Under the pieces are notes generated by a model, which saw nothing but the letters and a program-made list of their open reading frames with translations, made no database searches and was not told where the DNA came from. The position numbers and the translations under genes were made by a program. Below, one piece after another: positions 46,938 to 59,592 of a stretch of 64,000 nt of DNA. This stretch comes from Caprella mutica (taxonomy: Eukaryota; Arthropoda; Malacostraca; Amphipoda; Caprellidae): contig CANNZV010002328.1 of the NCBI GenBank assembly GCA_947561585.1, forward strand, positions 1-64,000, given 5' to 3'. The first letter of the stretch is position 1. Every line of letters starts with the position of its first letter.

Positions 46938-48470
46938 CACTAGCGGACAAAAATGTGGGACAATTCAGTTTTTTACCATTTCAGCAAAAATTTTCTAATG
47001 GATTTAAATAATTTTTACACTCAATGTAGCCACTTATAGTGTTAATAATGATATAAAATTTTCAGCTTAATACGTAGGATAGAAAAAAACTTATGGTGGA
47101 GTCAATTTTTTTCTTAAAATCACAGTGCCAAAAGTGTGGGGCAATGTTTTTAGCCGGTTACATCATAGCAATTTTAGCCGGTTACATCATAGCAATGGCA
47201 CCGAAAATGACCGCCTCCATGAAAAGAAGAATTGTACAACTTTATGAAGATAAAAATTCAGTCCGGAAGATAGCCGAGGACTTGCAGTTGTCCAAAAGTG
47301 TTGTGGGAAGAATAATAAAGGACTACAAGGAGACTGGGAAAGTTTCACCACCGAAGAAGAAGGGTAGACCGCGAAACACCACTCCTAGAGACGATAGGAT
47401 CATGAGGAAAATGTCACTAAGGATAGGTTTCAGACGGCAGCAGGTATTTCTCGTGAAATGAGTACCTCCTACGATGTCAATGTTTCTAGTAGAACCGTGT
47501 CTAGATGCCTCGGTGAAATTGGCCTCTTTGCAAGGTCACCCGCGAAGAAGCCTTTGATTAGCCTCAAAAACAAGAAAGTTCGATTGAGATTTGCCTAAGA
47601 TCATGTACTCTGGACCGACAATCAGTGGCAAAATGTTTTTTTTTTCCGATGAAAGTAAGTTCAATCTATTTGGATCTGACGGGAAAAAATATGTAAGAAG
47701 ATTTTGTCACGAAAGATTCGATATAAAGTGCACCAAGAAAACAGTCAAGTTTGGTTGGGGCAGCGTAATGGTGTTCGGCATGATTTCATGGGAAGGGATG
47801 ACTGATCTGGTCCGTCTAAACACCAGAGTTAATGGAACCATCTACAAGAACTTGTTACGAGATCATGTCATCCCAATACTTTGACGTTCTGCCGGCGAAT
47901 TGCCCATTTTCATGCAGGATAACGCCCCCTGCCACAAAGCTAAACACGTGATGGAGTTTCTTCGGGAGCAAAATGTGGCTGTAATTGATTGGCCCCCGCA
48001 AAGTCTGGACCTAAATCCAATAGAAAACATGTAATCCACTTTGGGGAAGAATGTGAGTGCCAGGAGTCCCAACAACACTGAAGATCTTTTCTCAAACTCA
48101 AAGAAGAGTGGGCGAAAGTGTCACTAGATGATTGTCGCCGTCTCATTCAATCCTGTGGTAGAAGGTGTGCTGCAGTCATCGATAACAAAGGCCTTTTCAC
48201 TAAATATTAATGTTAGTCTGAAAATTTTTTTGTCTATATGAAGTTATTTACATTTTTGTTCACATTGTCCCACACTTTTGGCACTGTGATTTTGAGAAAA
48301 AATTGACTCCATCATAAGTTTTTTTTATATCCTACGTATTAAGCTGAACTTTTATATCATTATTAACACTATAAGTGGCTACATTGAGTGAAAAAATTAT
48401 TTAAATCCATTGGAAAATATTGCAGAAATGGTAAAAAAACTGAATTGTCCAACATTTTTGTCCGCCAGTG
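46938..48470 (+). mobile_element. Tc1-like transposon, full-length copy in A3
   Basis: 1,533 bases flanked by TA. Terminal repeats as in A2; the right end reads CCGCCAGTG instead of CCGCTAGTG, shared with A4. Confidence 0.88.
47195..48210 (+). pseudogene. Tc1-like transposase, inactivated (A3)
   Basis: It has the common frameshift near 47,435 and in-frame TAA near 47,597. It adds a TGA in place of Arg after PIL at 47882 (shared with A4) and two private lesions: TAA for Trp in IENMW near 48,032 and a base loss near 48,089. FSDESKFN and QDNAPCH remain recognisable. Confidence 0.85.
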
Positions 48471-49949
48471 TATATATGCAAAAAGTCAATGTGCATATAT
48501 GCTGAACCAAAATGCATATTGGAAATATGCATTTTATGTGCCAGAAATTATTCAATATAGTGTGCATATTACATGCCCAAAGTTAATAACGGAATTTAAA
48601 ATAAAGTTATTCTGTATATTGTTATGTTTTGAATGTAATTGTACTTTGGAGGTTTGAATGGAACTTACAATAAATCGAAGGTGTAATCTCAAGTCTTTAT
48701 TTTTACTGTGGAATGTTTAACGTTAGAAAACAAAATATAACAAAGCTGTTTCAAATTTAGACTTTTTTAATAGTAAGTAAATTTCAAATATACACATTCA
48801 AATTCAAACAGTGGAATTGGACTTTATTGTTAAATGGTATTTCAGGTTTCCAACAGTGAATCTCCTTCTATTATCTGCTAATGTATTTTTGTACTGGGGA
48901 AACACTCGTTCTACATCACAAAAAACAAGAGGGGGCGAATGTTTCTTTCAGCCAATTTAGTGTTCTAAAGTTCTAAACTATCCAACATTCAAATATAACA
49001 TTCCGTTCATTACTTTAGTCATAACTCGAAAATCATAAACTATCTTGTTAGACCAGCGGTTTCCTTTAAATGATCCCCAACTATAAGCAGCGACACTAAG
49101 TTAATAAATGGTAAAATTAAACCATTTTGTGTTTAAGTACTTAAATAAATATATACGTTTTATAAAGTTTTGATATTTTTCGAGTAGTACAACTCTCTAA
49201 AATAATTGTTCCTTTTCATTTATTTATCAATTACTACTAGTATTTACTAAATACCAAGTGTCATATTATTTATTAATTCATTTGTAGTTTCAATATTCCA
49301 CCTAAAACCTTTTTAAATTTGAATAATTAGTTTGAAAAAATATACTTGGGTCCACAGTTAAAATCGTTTTCTATGCAGAGGTTCAGAAGAAAACGGCATA
49401 GGTTAGACATTTACATGTTAAAAATTGACCAAGAAGTGCATATTTCTCGGTTAGCATATATGCACACGTGCATATTATATGCTCTTGAAATATATGCAGA
49501 AGACTGCATATACGCAATATGCACAATGTCACATCTCTATTAATATCTATACATGATATCTAGTGCTTTATAATTTATTATAAAGTTGAATTGTTCAAAT
49601 TTTTGGAACAAGTTATTCTAATGGCCAATTTTAACAGCAGGTACAGGACACAGCATGAAATAACCGATACAGATATATTGTTGCATCTCTAACAGAAAGT
49701 TTAGAGTTAATTCAGAATCTAATTAAACTTTACCAAAGGGTTGTGAACTGAAATTAAAACTTCCACATTTATTGTTAAAAACAGATTCTAGCTTTACTGA
49801 TTAGTGACCATTTTTGAATAGTTGAATTTGTAGTGAGAAAAAGAATTTGACAAAGTTTCATAGGGGACGAAAACTAGGAACAAATTGTATCTTAATTTTA
49901 ATATAACATAATAATGACTGAAATAACAATAACGACTGAGCTAAAAGTG

Positions 49950-50328
49950 TTAGAGTCTACGGTTGCCTCTTCTTCTTCCACCTCTACGTCTGCTTACAGA
50001 TTCTGTCACCAACGCAGCTTCGTCACCATCGTGTTCAAATGAGCCATCTTCGTTTAGAAATACAGTCCTGCTAATGCCTTTTTAGGTTAGGATTGGGTGG
50101 AATATAAGGCATTTCATCCTCAAGCTCTTCACTTTGTTGGTAATGGTTATCTGCAGCTGTGACAGACGTAGTTCCTCCGAGATAATGGGACGCTGAACAC
50201 AGTGGCTTACGAGTCCGAAGAATATGCTGGTCAACCTCTTCCTTAAATTCTTCTTTGTAACCATTGTTGATATATTTACAATCGGAGAATGATGCCGGCA
50301 AACAAACACGTTGAAAATTAATCTGCAA
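49950..50328 (-). pseudogene. EIF1AD: EIF1AD-like pseudogene, copy 3
   Basis: Only the C-terminal part (from PASFSDCKYINNGYK) survives, 50299 to 49950. Upstream of 50299 the sequence is foreign and supplies a chance start, MQINFQRVCL. The exon with the GNN motif, most of the OB-fold and the promoter are missing. An extra T near 50,085 shifts the frame at NLK, so the Arg/Gly-rich tail is lost as well. The same upstream break occurs in copy 4. Confidence 0.88.
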
Positions 50329-51865
50329 ACACGTTGAAACTTCGCATATAATCTCTTTGCCCTGTTACAATAGATCTATTAGCAGTATGTTAAATTTCGA
50401 CAATTCTTGTACGCTGTAATTGAAATAAATAATTAAAAAAAGAACATAGCTTTGAATTCTATTCGAATGTTTTTTTCTCAAAAAATAAATAAAAATTCTG
50501 CGTTGATTTTTTTCCATTTTGAATCTTCCTTTCAAAATTTATTCTGTCTAATTTAAATACAAATTTCCTTATAAAAATACTTTATAGGGTACAGTTTCAA
50601 TTAAAAGGAGCTAATTATATTCCTCGTAAAAAATTCAAAAGATTTTGATTAAATTTTTTATATTAAAGAATAAATTAATTAATAGTGACAATACTTTAAT
50701 GGTTATACTCTTATGTGCTTATAATAAAAAATATTTAAATTTTGCAAATATTTAATTAACCGATCAAATAAATTGTATCTTGTAAGTGTTGGTTTAATAA
50801 ATAATTTAAATAAATATGCACCAACATAGCTCTTTTATCAGAGGAATTCTTAGTTATGGGACGGTTTCATATTTTCGATCATGTAATAAATACAAAGAAT
50901 TATCCTTTGTTATATGATCGAAAATGTGGCACTGTCCGATAACTCAGAACTTACCCTACATGTTACAACTGATTAGGAAATAGTGATGTAATGCTGTTCT
51001 ATTTATTTTTTTATTTTTCGTAGAAGTGACTCGTTAAAAGTTGTAAAAAATAAAATAGAATTCAGTCACTTATTTATTTTCATTATGTTGTCACATTTTT
51101 TTTAAGTAACCTCAGCTGGAGATAAATTTCTCCGTTTAAGTTTTTATTTATAAAATTAAAACTATTCATTCATAACAAAAAAAAATATAATATTTTTAAT
51201 TTAATAGTCAAAAAATATAATATAGATAATTTAAATATTTAAAAGATATTAAATTTTTCAACTTGATATTTCAAATTATAAAATACATTAATTTGATATT
51301 AAATCTGTAGTCGAGTTCAGTTATGATTAATATTAAAAATAGTAATAAAATAAAAATAAAATAATAAAGCAATAATAATAAATAACAAATAGTCTCAAGT
51401 GAAATAAAAAACTATATACATTTAATTTATATGTAATTTGATAATGATTTAGACAGCTTTTCTCTTGAATATTTACAGGTTCAAACGAGTAATAAAAAAT
51501 ATTACACCACTTTCCGAACACTGTTGGTATGTACTTGTATTGGATAGCAAGTTCCTAATTATCGGACGGTTACAAATTATCGAACATATAATAACAATTA
51601 TAAAGTGTGTCTATGAAAAATGTATCCACTGCCATTGAATATAGTAAGAATCTATACTAATAATTTCCCTCGTGTGTTTATTTATTTATTTGGTGTCCGC
51701 TTTTACACGACGGGTAGTAAACATGAAGAATGTAACTATGATACGCACGGGAATATATTGACTTGGTATATAAATTTCCCTGTTTTAATTCAATTTTGAA
51801 TGTATTTTATCTATTAAATAAATAAGACTATGAAGAGAGTTCAATTTTAATTTAATTCATTATAA
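50300..51865. repeat. Block C, first copy; no gene seen
   Basis: Very AT-rich DNA joined to the truncated gene. The part from 50300 to about 51,606 is repeated at 62,698-64,000 with few changes, apart from a short deletion near 63,813. It contains the long inverted repeat at 50847-50949. Near 51,556-51,600 there is a third, diverged copy of one arm (TTATCGGACGG). I see no coding potential. Confidence 0.7.
50847..50949. repeat. Long imperfect inverted repeat in block C
   Basis: Arms of about 45-50 bases (50847-50896 and 50904-50949) around a short loop; the core ATTTTCGATCAT pairs with ATGATCGAAAAT. Duplicated at 63246-63348. It could be the remnant of a fold-back MITE. Confidence 0.7.
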
Positions 51866-52250
51866 CCCAAGCAACCATGACACATTGTTCCAACATGGGC
51901 CCTAGATGGTTAGATGGGAAGAGATGGCAGACTGAAAAGTAGCCTAGAAATTACATGGGGTTGCTGTGGTTTTCCATTCTCATGGAATGTTACAATGGAA
52001 AAAGGTTGGTTCAATGTGGCGGATCTATCCCACTGAATTGTCATATTGGCCCAACCTGATTACTGTATAACGTGCCAACACTAAATGGCTGAAACTGATT
52101 AACCTATTGGCAACATCTTGGGCCAAGATGGTTTCAACATAACAGCCCATGCTGTCACCATGTTGGCCCATTTTGCAAAAAAACATACAGTACCAATACG
52201 ATTTGTACACCTAGTGCCAACATGGGCCCAATTAACTTGTGTTGCTTGGG
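51866..52250. mobile_element. MITE-like element with CCCAAGCAAC termini
   Basis: 385 bases with inverted ends CCCAAGCAAC (51866) and GTTGCTTGGG (ending 52250), each followed inward by CCAACATGGGCCC-type sequence. The interior repeats TTGGCCCA/TGGGCCAA motifs and has higher GC than its surroundings. I see no clear target duplication and no coding frame; the superfamily is not assigned. Confidence 0.65.
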
Positions 52251-52400
52251 AAGTAACCTAATAACGGGTAATAAATTGGTATTGATGATGACCCGTTATT
52301 TTTAACGAGAAATTACACTAGTTATGTATAATTTATTAATCATTATTTAAACTCAAAGTATTACGTATCATGGTACCAATATTATGCATATCATCCTACA

Positions 52401-52825
52401 TACACCATTTTAGCTTCAAATTAAAAAAAAGTCAACTTTAAATTAAAACAGTTCTATTTCAAATTAAAAGAGTTTTAAACTTTATAATAAAAAATTAACT
52501 CACATTTCATCATGTATTTATTTGTTCAATTCATAAAAAGTACAGATATATATATATTCAGTCAAAAGTTCCTGTATAACGGATACAGTAGAACATTCAT
52601 ATTATTATAAAGATTTATCAGATGATTGAATTATTGATCTTCACTTGAGTTCATCTTTCATAATTTATGATATTTTATAAAATGATAATGAAAATTTAAA
52701 TTTGTACTTAAATTATTTTTATTTGAAATTGATCTATTTTAACTTGAAGTAGAGTTTATTTAATTTGAATTTGACAAATTTTAATTTGAAGTTTACTTCT
52801 TTTAATTTGAGGCTAAAATGGTGTA
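52401..52825. mobile_element. MITE-like fold-back element with TACACCATTTTAGC termini
   Basis: TACACCATTTTAGCTTCAAA at 52401 and its inverse TTTGAGGCTAAAATGGTGTA ending 52825 (nearly perfect). The arms continue inward as AAATTAAA/TTTAATTT-rich sequence for 60 bases or more. TA at both edges is compatible with a TA target site, but this is not decisive. No coding frame. Confidence 0.65.
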
Positions 52826-52826
52826 G

Positions 52827-55800
52827 TAGTTAAACGTGCAAAAGTGCATGGCATTTATTATTATATATTTTTTTTAATATTTAAGGACATTACTCATTGT
52901 GTTTGTTCATACATATTACACATCCCGTTTTTCATTACATTTCATAAGAATTAGGTACCAGTAAAGAGTAATTTACCGTCCCGTGACGTCAACAATTTGT
53001 ATAAAATACTGTCATATACATTATAGATTATTATACAGAGTGTCCCAAAAAAAAAACGATACCCAAATTTGAAGGGTTGTAATTCAAAAACTATTAAACT
53101 TACAAAAAAATGCAAAATCACATTTTGTTTCTTAACATTTGTTTTATCTTTGTGGAAAATTTTAGATGAATCAATTCAACCGTTTTCTTTTAGCTGTATT
53201 CTTAGTGACCGATACCAAAAACCTGTTCGCGCAGTTCTGTTTAACTTCGAAATTTAGGATATTAAAACAATGACTTTCAACAGTTTATTAAAATGGTTTA
53301 GTAAAAAATCGTTATTATAACAAGTAAAAGCTATTATTGAAATGTCACTGAAAAAAAATCAAACTGTTCCTCCTATCAATCGTTTCAGATGACCTGGTGG
53401 GCCAATCGTTACGATGATTCAAGGCGATAATGCCTATTGCCGAATAGTTCATTCAGTTTTCCCTTACAGCAATAGTTCTGTGCTCAGGAGCACCGTCCTG
53501 AACCCACCAGCTTCGATTAATTCTATTTCTATGTGTTTTTTGAAGTCTTTGAACGATCCTGTAATAAAATAGATCAAGGTATTCAACTCCTTTAAGTTCA
53601 TTTTTAAATTAGGACAGACTAGACGGCCATTGCCACTAAGTCCCATCAGCACAGATATAATTACTCTCATGAAATTCCTACGTCAAAGTTGAAAGTAGGA
53701 AATTGGTTCTTCTAGGCATATGTACGAACGTTATGACTAATTATTTTGCCATCCAAATGAAAAGCGGTATCATCGCCAATCACAATATCGTCCACAAACC
53801 GGACATTTCTTTGCAAATAACATTGAGCAAAATTCAGCAGCAAAGGAAGATCGGAATCGAGAAGTTTGTTTCGCTCGTACATCTTGTAAGGATGTCATTT
53901 CAAATCCGATGTTACAATTTTATTGAAAGTAAATTTAGTAACATCTAACCACTTTTTACAGCATTGATTTGCAAATTTTCTGTAAGTGCTAGTTTAACAA
54001 TTCGAACTGTGAAATAAAGGATTTTTCTGAAAGTGCACACACAGGTTTTTAGTATCGGTCACTAAAAATACTGCTTAAAGGTGAAGGTTGAATTAATTCA
54101 TCTTGGATTGTCTACAGAGATAGAACAAAAGTTGAGAAACAAAATGTGATTTACCAATTTTTTTTAAGTTTATTAGTTTTTAGATTATAGCCATCGAAAT
54201 TTGGGTATCTTTTTTTTAGGAACACCCTTTATAAGATAGCCTTATAGATAACTACAAATTACAAACATTACAAATTATTCAAATAAATAATCACATTATG
54301 AAAAATTCAAATGGTTAGCTACATCGATCAGTTCAATGATTGAAATAGAAGAAATATAATCCCCATATATTGTAGGTACAATTCATTCAATTTAAATAAT
54401 ATAAATTATTATTTAAAATTCGTTATAATTTCATTAATCATATTCCTACCCGTCAATATCAATATTAAAATGAATTATTATATTTACAATCGTACAAAAT
54501 AGCTAATTTATTTTCGTGGGAAAATATGATAACCAACGAAATAATTTCATTTTTCAATTTTCTAACTATCGTCATATCTCGAAAAGTGATTCAAATTTAA
54601 AAAAACGATTAACACAGTTAATTTTTTTGACCATTTTTACATATCATTGATATTTTTCGATTCGATTAATGCATTTTTTCATTTATTCCGTATGTATGTC
54701 GTAAAATAAATCAATAGCGTTCTGTAGGACCACAGGCCGGAGGTTTCCAGAAAATTTCAGCCTGTTCTGTTGGATAGTCTCTTAAAATATCCTGGAAAAT
54801 ATGTGGAACTAATTCCTATCTATCCCATTATAAATCAAATGTTAATGATTCGAAAACCCGCCTGAATTTTGAAAATCATTTTAACACGTTAAATTCAACA
54901 CGACTTTCTAAAAAGTTGTAAATTTTCAAGTCTCTAGGTCTACTGACCGTTTGTGACTAATATTGCTCCAAGTATAACACAGACCGACAGACAGTCACAC
55001 AGACAGATCTAACGTATTATATAATATATATTTTTTAATATTTAAGGACTTTACTTATTGTGTTTGTTCATACATATTACACATCCCGTTTTCCATTACA
55101 TGTCATAAGAATTAGGTACCAGCAAAGAGTAATTTTCCGTCACGTGACGTCATCAATTTGTGTAGGATACTGTCGTATACATCATGAATCATTATATAAA
55201 ATAGCTGAATTAAAATGATTTTTCGAAATTCAAACGGGTTTTCGAATTATCAACACTTGATTTATAATGGGATACATAGGAATTAATTCGACATACTTTC
55301 CAGGATATTTTCTGAGACTATCCAACAGAATGGGCTGAAATTTTCTGGAAACATTCGGCCTATGGTCCTACAGAACGCTATTGATTTGTCTAACGAAATT
55401 CGAACAGGTTTTTGAATTATTCGAATTTTAAGTTTTAATGGAATACATAGAGATTTAATTCAAATCGCTAAATACAAGGGTAACATACGAAATAAATAAA
55501 AAAAATAAAATTTACAATAATCGAATCGAAAAAATATCTACAATATGTAAAAATGGCCTACAAAAATAACTACATTAACTGTTTTCCGAAATTCAAAGTA
55601 CTTTTCAAGATATGACGAAAAATAGAAAATAAAAAATATAATCCTACGCTGGTTATCATTTTTCCTCACGAAAATAAATGATATATTTTGCACCGTGTAC
55701 GATTGAAAATATTATAATTACTTTTAATATTGATAATGATGAGTGGGAATATGAATAAATATTCGAAATAAATTATATTTATTATAAAATTATAACGAAT

Positions 55801-56204
55801 TTTGAATAATTACATTAATTAATTTAAGTTAATGTAATATTAGCTGATAGCTATATATGGGGATTTTATTTATTTTATTTTAAGTATTTAACTGATCGAT
55901 GTAGCCAATTGTTTTAAATTTTCATAATGTGATTATTTGGATGTGTTTGTAATTTCTAGTTATTTATAGAGCTTTCTTATATAATAATTTATGTTCTATA
56001 CGACAGTATTCTACATAGATTTATGACGTCACGAGGCGGAGAATTACTCATTACTGGTACCTAATTCTTATAAAATGTAATGGAAAACGGGACATTCAAT
56101 GTGTATGAACAAACACGATAAGTAATGTACTTAAATAAGAGAATAAAATAAAAATATAGTAATATATGCACGTAACCGTGCAATTTGCACGGGTACCCAC
56201 TAGT
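52827..56204. repeat. Block B3: diverged and recent fold-back sequence
   Basis: It starts with a degraded form of the fold-back end (GTTAAACGTGCAAAAGTGCA) near 52,830 and ends with the standard GCACGGGTACCCACTAGT at 56204. The left portion to about 55,020 is diverged from B1/B2 and carries an inserted mariner. The right portion (about 55,030-56,204) is close to B2 45,350-46,528. B3 is thus a mosaic of an older copy and a recently duplicated piece. Confidence 0.6.
53036..54229 (-). mobile_element. Decayed mariner-like transposon
   Basis: 1.19 kb between TA sites (53034-53035, 54230-54231), ends CAGAGTGTCCC and GGAACACCCTT. The inverted repeats of about 40 bases share GATACCCAAATTT. On the minus strand there are transposase remains: FHLDGKIISHNVRTYA just after the first catalytic Asp region (about 53,780-53,700), then LMGLSGNGRLVCPNLKMN (about 53,640-53,590). 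Many frameshifts and stops are present. The motif pattern places it in the IS630/Tc1/mariner superfamily. Confidence 0.8.
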
Positions 56205-56728
56205 AATTAATATAATTATGTAAAATACGTTATTATTCAATTGAATATATTTTAAATATCATTTATTTCGAATATTTATTCATATTCCCATCCGTCAATA
56301 TCTAATATAATAATCCTTGTGCTATTCTCTAATACTGCAAGTGTTTAAAAAGATGATAAACATGAAAAATACAATGCATAATCCAAATTACAACAGTTGT
56401 GAGCACAACTCTCATTCACTTCACCACTGACAGATTCGAGTTAGCTGAAAATATTTTTTTTATTAATATCTAGGGTTGTGACAATATGCAGCATAAGATA
56501 TGCATAATTTTTGACACGATGTGCAGCATATTATATGCCTATTTCTGCATATAATATGCAAAAACTCAATGTGTATACATGCAGAACCAAAATGCATATT
56601 GGAAATATGCATACACTAGCGGACAAAAATGTGGGACAATTCAGTTTCTTACCATTTCAGCAAAAATTTTCTAATGGATTTAAATAATTTTTACACTCAA
56701 TGTAGCCACTTATAGTGTTAATAATGAT

Positions 56729-59442
56729 TAGAGACCGGATTTCCAGCATTTATTCTTTAAATGCTATAACGACTAGAAACAAATAGCATTAACAGCAAAA
56801 TAGCATTTAACCATGCAAAATAGCATTTAACCATGCAAAATAGCATTTAACTATAATGACTAGAAAAAAATAGCAGTTAACTATAATGACTATTAAACTG
56901 TAGCATTTAACGATAATGACTATAAAAGCTGCATTTAACTATAGTGACATTTGGCAATACTGTATGGCAACACTATTGGAGACAATTTGACTGAAGCAAG
57001 TCATTTAGTGCTACCAGCTAGATATAGAGCCTACAAACATGCCTAAAGTGAAGTCTACTAAACGTGAGGTTGTTGCCAAATTAGTAAACGAATTTGGGAG
57101 TGATTTATTATCAGGTGATGGTGAAAAATTGAAGTGTATTGCATGTGACAAGGAAATGAGCTACAGTAGAAAATCTAACATCGTTGCTCATCTGAAAACA
57201 CCTAAGCATAGGAGTAACTTGCAAGGTGACGGATTGCCTTTAGTAAACGACGATCAGGGCAATGTGGAACCAGCTAATGCAGATAGGAAGCAATTTAATT
57301 TAGATTTATGTGAGGCTCTAGTTAATGCTAATATTCCTCTCTCGAAATTGGAGAACAAATCCTTTAAAAGTTTCCTTGAAAAATACACGGGAAATGTCGT
57401 GCCAGACGAGTCTACTCTCAGAAAGAATTATGTAGATGTTCACTATAACACCGCGATGAACAAGATTAGAACTCATGCAGGCAACAATAAAATTTGGGTG
57501 AGCATCGACGAATCAACGGACGTCACTGGTCGACACATTGCCAACATAATTATAGGAACACTGGAAGCTGGGGAAGCATCGAAGATTTATTTGTTAAATA
57601 CTCAACAACTAGACAAAACAAATAGCACTTCAATTGCTCAATTCCTTACAACCTCACTAGCTTTACTGTGGCCCGATGGAATACTATTTGATAACGTTTT
57701 GTTACTTGTAACTGATGCAGCTTCATACATGAAATGTGCTGCCAGATCGCTTCAAATACAATATCCTAATATGATTCATTTAACCTGCTTGTGTCATGGA
57801 TTGACATAACTTCCCTAATGTTGACAAATTAATTGCGAATGTGAAGAAAATTTTTCTTAAGGCTCCGTCAAGAGTGGATTTGTTCAAACACACTGCTCCC
57901 AACTTAGCACTCCCACCACAACCAGTACTCACTAGGTGGGGGACTTGGCTCGACGCAGCTCTGTACTACGCTAAGCATTTCGACATCATTAAAACCATAG
58001 TTGGTTTACTTGATCCCGAAGATGCCTCAACAATTAAAGTGTCGCAACAACTATTAGATGATGAATCGCTCAGGAACAATCTCATCTACATATCTGCCAA
58101 CTTTTCAACACTGCCGGACTCAATCAAGAAACTAGAAGAGCGGAACTTGAAAGTCGTAGATGCAGTAGGTGTGTACGAAGGTGCCTTGCAAAGTATGAGC
58201 GTCGCATATGGAAGTGTAGGGCTTGCTGTAAGGAATAAGTGCGCGCATATTGTATTGAACAATCCAGGATTAAAAGCTGTGAAGAAAATCAGGGACGTAA
58301 TAGTAGGGGATAAGGAAGTGGAGATTGAAGAGAACATCGCCCGCAATTCTCATCTGTACAACTATGCACCAGTGACATCAGTTGAAGTGGAGAGAAGTTT
58401 TTCTAAACTAAAGAATGTTCTCTCTGAAAAACGTCTCAACTTAACAACTGCAAACATAAAGAAATTCCTAGTCATTTCGTGCAATAATTTTTAATGTTAA
58501 GTTCCGTTGTTCTTGCCTAACTTCTGTTTCATTGTTATTGTTTCGTTCAGACTTTTTTCTTGATTAGATGGAGTAGGATGTAATTTCTCGTAGAACCGTT
58601 CACTTAATTATTTAATTTATGTTATATTGTTATCGTTTCTGTCAGAAATGGTCTTAGTTACCTAGAGAAAGATATAAAATTACTTCTCACAAAACTGTTT
58701 ACTTAAATAAAATTAAAGTAACTTTATATTTAAACTAGTCACAGTCTTAGAATATGTTCACTTTGGAATTAAAAAAATATTTAATCACTGGTGTTTTGAT
58801 TATTTCATGAAAGCAACCTAATAGAAAATGTCAATCTTAATAATTAAATAATATTAATAATCAACTTATGTTCACTAATATTTAAAAATCAAAACTCTAT
58901 GCGTAAGTACAACTGTCGCATAATGGAGAAATAAATCAATGCATTTCTTTGGTTCTTCACCACCAATTATTGCATTTTGTTTACCAGAAATGGGTAATAT
59001 CATTAAGCGAAAATTATGAGTCATACTGCTATTATGTATTAACTCACTATAATTATTATGGAAAACTAGAAAAAGAAGGTAATTTTTATCATCCTATTCA
59101 ACGGTCAAAAATACATACAAAAATGAAAAATAGAAGAAAATGTCTGTAATTTAATTTATGCAGATTGAAACAAGAAAACAGCGATATTTTTAAGTTAGTG
59201 TACCATTGAACATTTTCTTCTTTCTTCATAGAAAACAACTTACTTATAGCTATAACTTGCTTGTTTATACTGCTATTTTGCTTGTTTTTACGTCTATTTT
59301 GCTAGCTTAAAGAACTATTTTGCTCGTTGTTAGAACTTGATAGCTTTTTTATACGACTATTACTGCTATTTTATCTTGCTATAATGACCATCTTAATAGT
59401 GCTATTTTGACTAGTTTTTAACGACTGGAAATCCGGTCTCTA
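56729..59442 (+). mobile_element. hAT transposon with perfect ends, inserted in the A4 Tc1
   Basis: 2,714 bases. Perfect 18-bp inverted ends TAGAGACCGGATTTCCAG and CTGGAAATCCGGTCTCTA, and perfect 8-bp target duplication ATAATGAT (56721-56728, 59443-59450). Subterminal arrays occur on both sides: TAGCATTTAAC.ATAATGACTA units at 56,785-56,945, and inverted TGCTATTTTG-type units at 59,255-59,425. These are likely transposase-binding sites. Only A4 has it, so it is younger than the A3/A4 duplication. Confidence 0.92.
57039..58494 (+). pseudogene. hAT transposase with a single frameshift
   Basis: ATG 57039 (MPKVKSTKREVVAK). A CGGBP1-like zinc finger has Cys33, Cys36, His51 and His57 (C-x2-C-x14-H-x5-H). 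The RNase H-like core starts at WVSIDESTDVTGRHIAN (first Asp) and reaches LLVTDAASYMKCAAR (second Asp). The frame breaks at 57,805-57,810, where one extra A follows CATGGATTG. The second half (to 58494) has LTRWGTWLDAALYYAKH and the hAT dimerisation end VEVERSFSKLKNVLSEKRLN. Undoing one base would leave a protein of about 484 residues, short but plausible for this hAT group. Otherwise the frame looks undamaged. Confidence 0.88.
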
Positions 59443-59592
59443 ATAATGATATAAAATTTTCAGCTTAATACGTAGGATAGAAAAAAACTTATGGTGGAGT
59501 CAATTTTTTTCTTAAAATCACAGTGCCAAAAGTGTGGGGCAATGTTTTTAGCCGGTTACATCATAGCAATTTTAGCCGGTTACATCATAGCA

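Larger units (their letters stand above)
46795..49539. mobile_element. Non-autonomous hAT element, copy in A3
   Basis: TAGGGATGTGACA at 46795, inverse end at 49539, perfect 8-bp target duplication TTAATATC (46787-46794, 49540-49547). It contains the Tc1-like element 46938-48470 and the undeleted interior, without the LINE seen in A2. Confidence 0.82.
46795..50299. repeat. Segmental duplication copy A3 (5' half of gene missing)
   Basis: Third copy: hAT 46795-49539, nested Tc1, spacer, then only the 3' part of the EIF1AD-like gene. Homology to A1 and A2 stops at 50299 within the last exon; unrelated block C follows. Confidence 0.85.
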
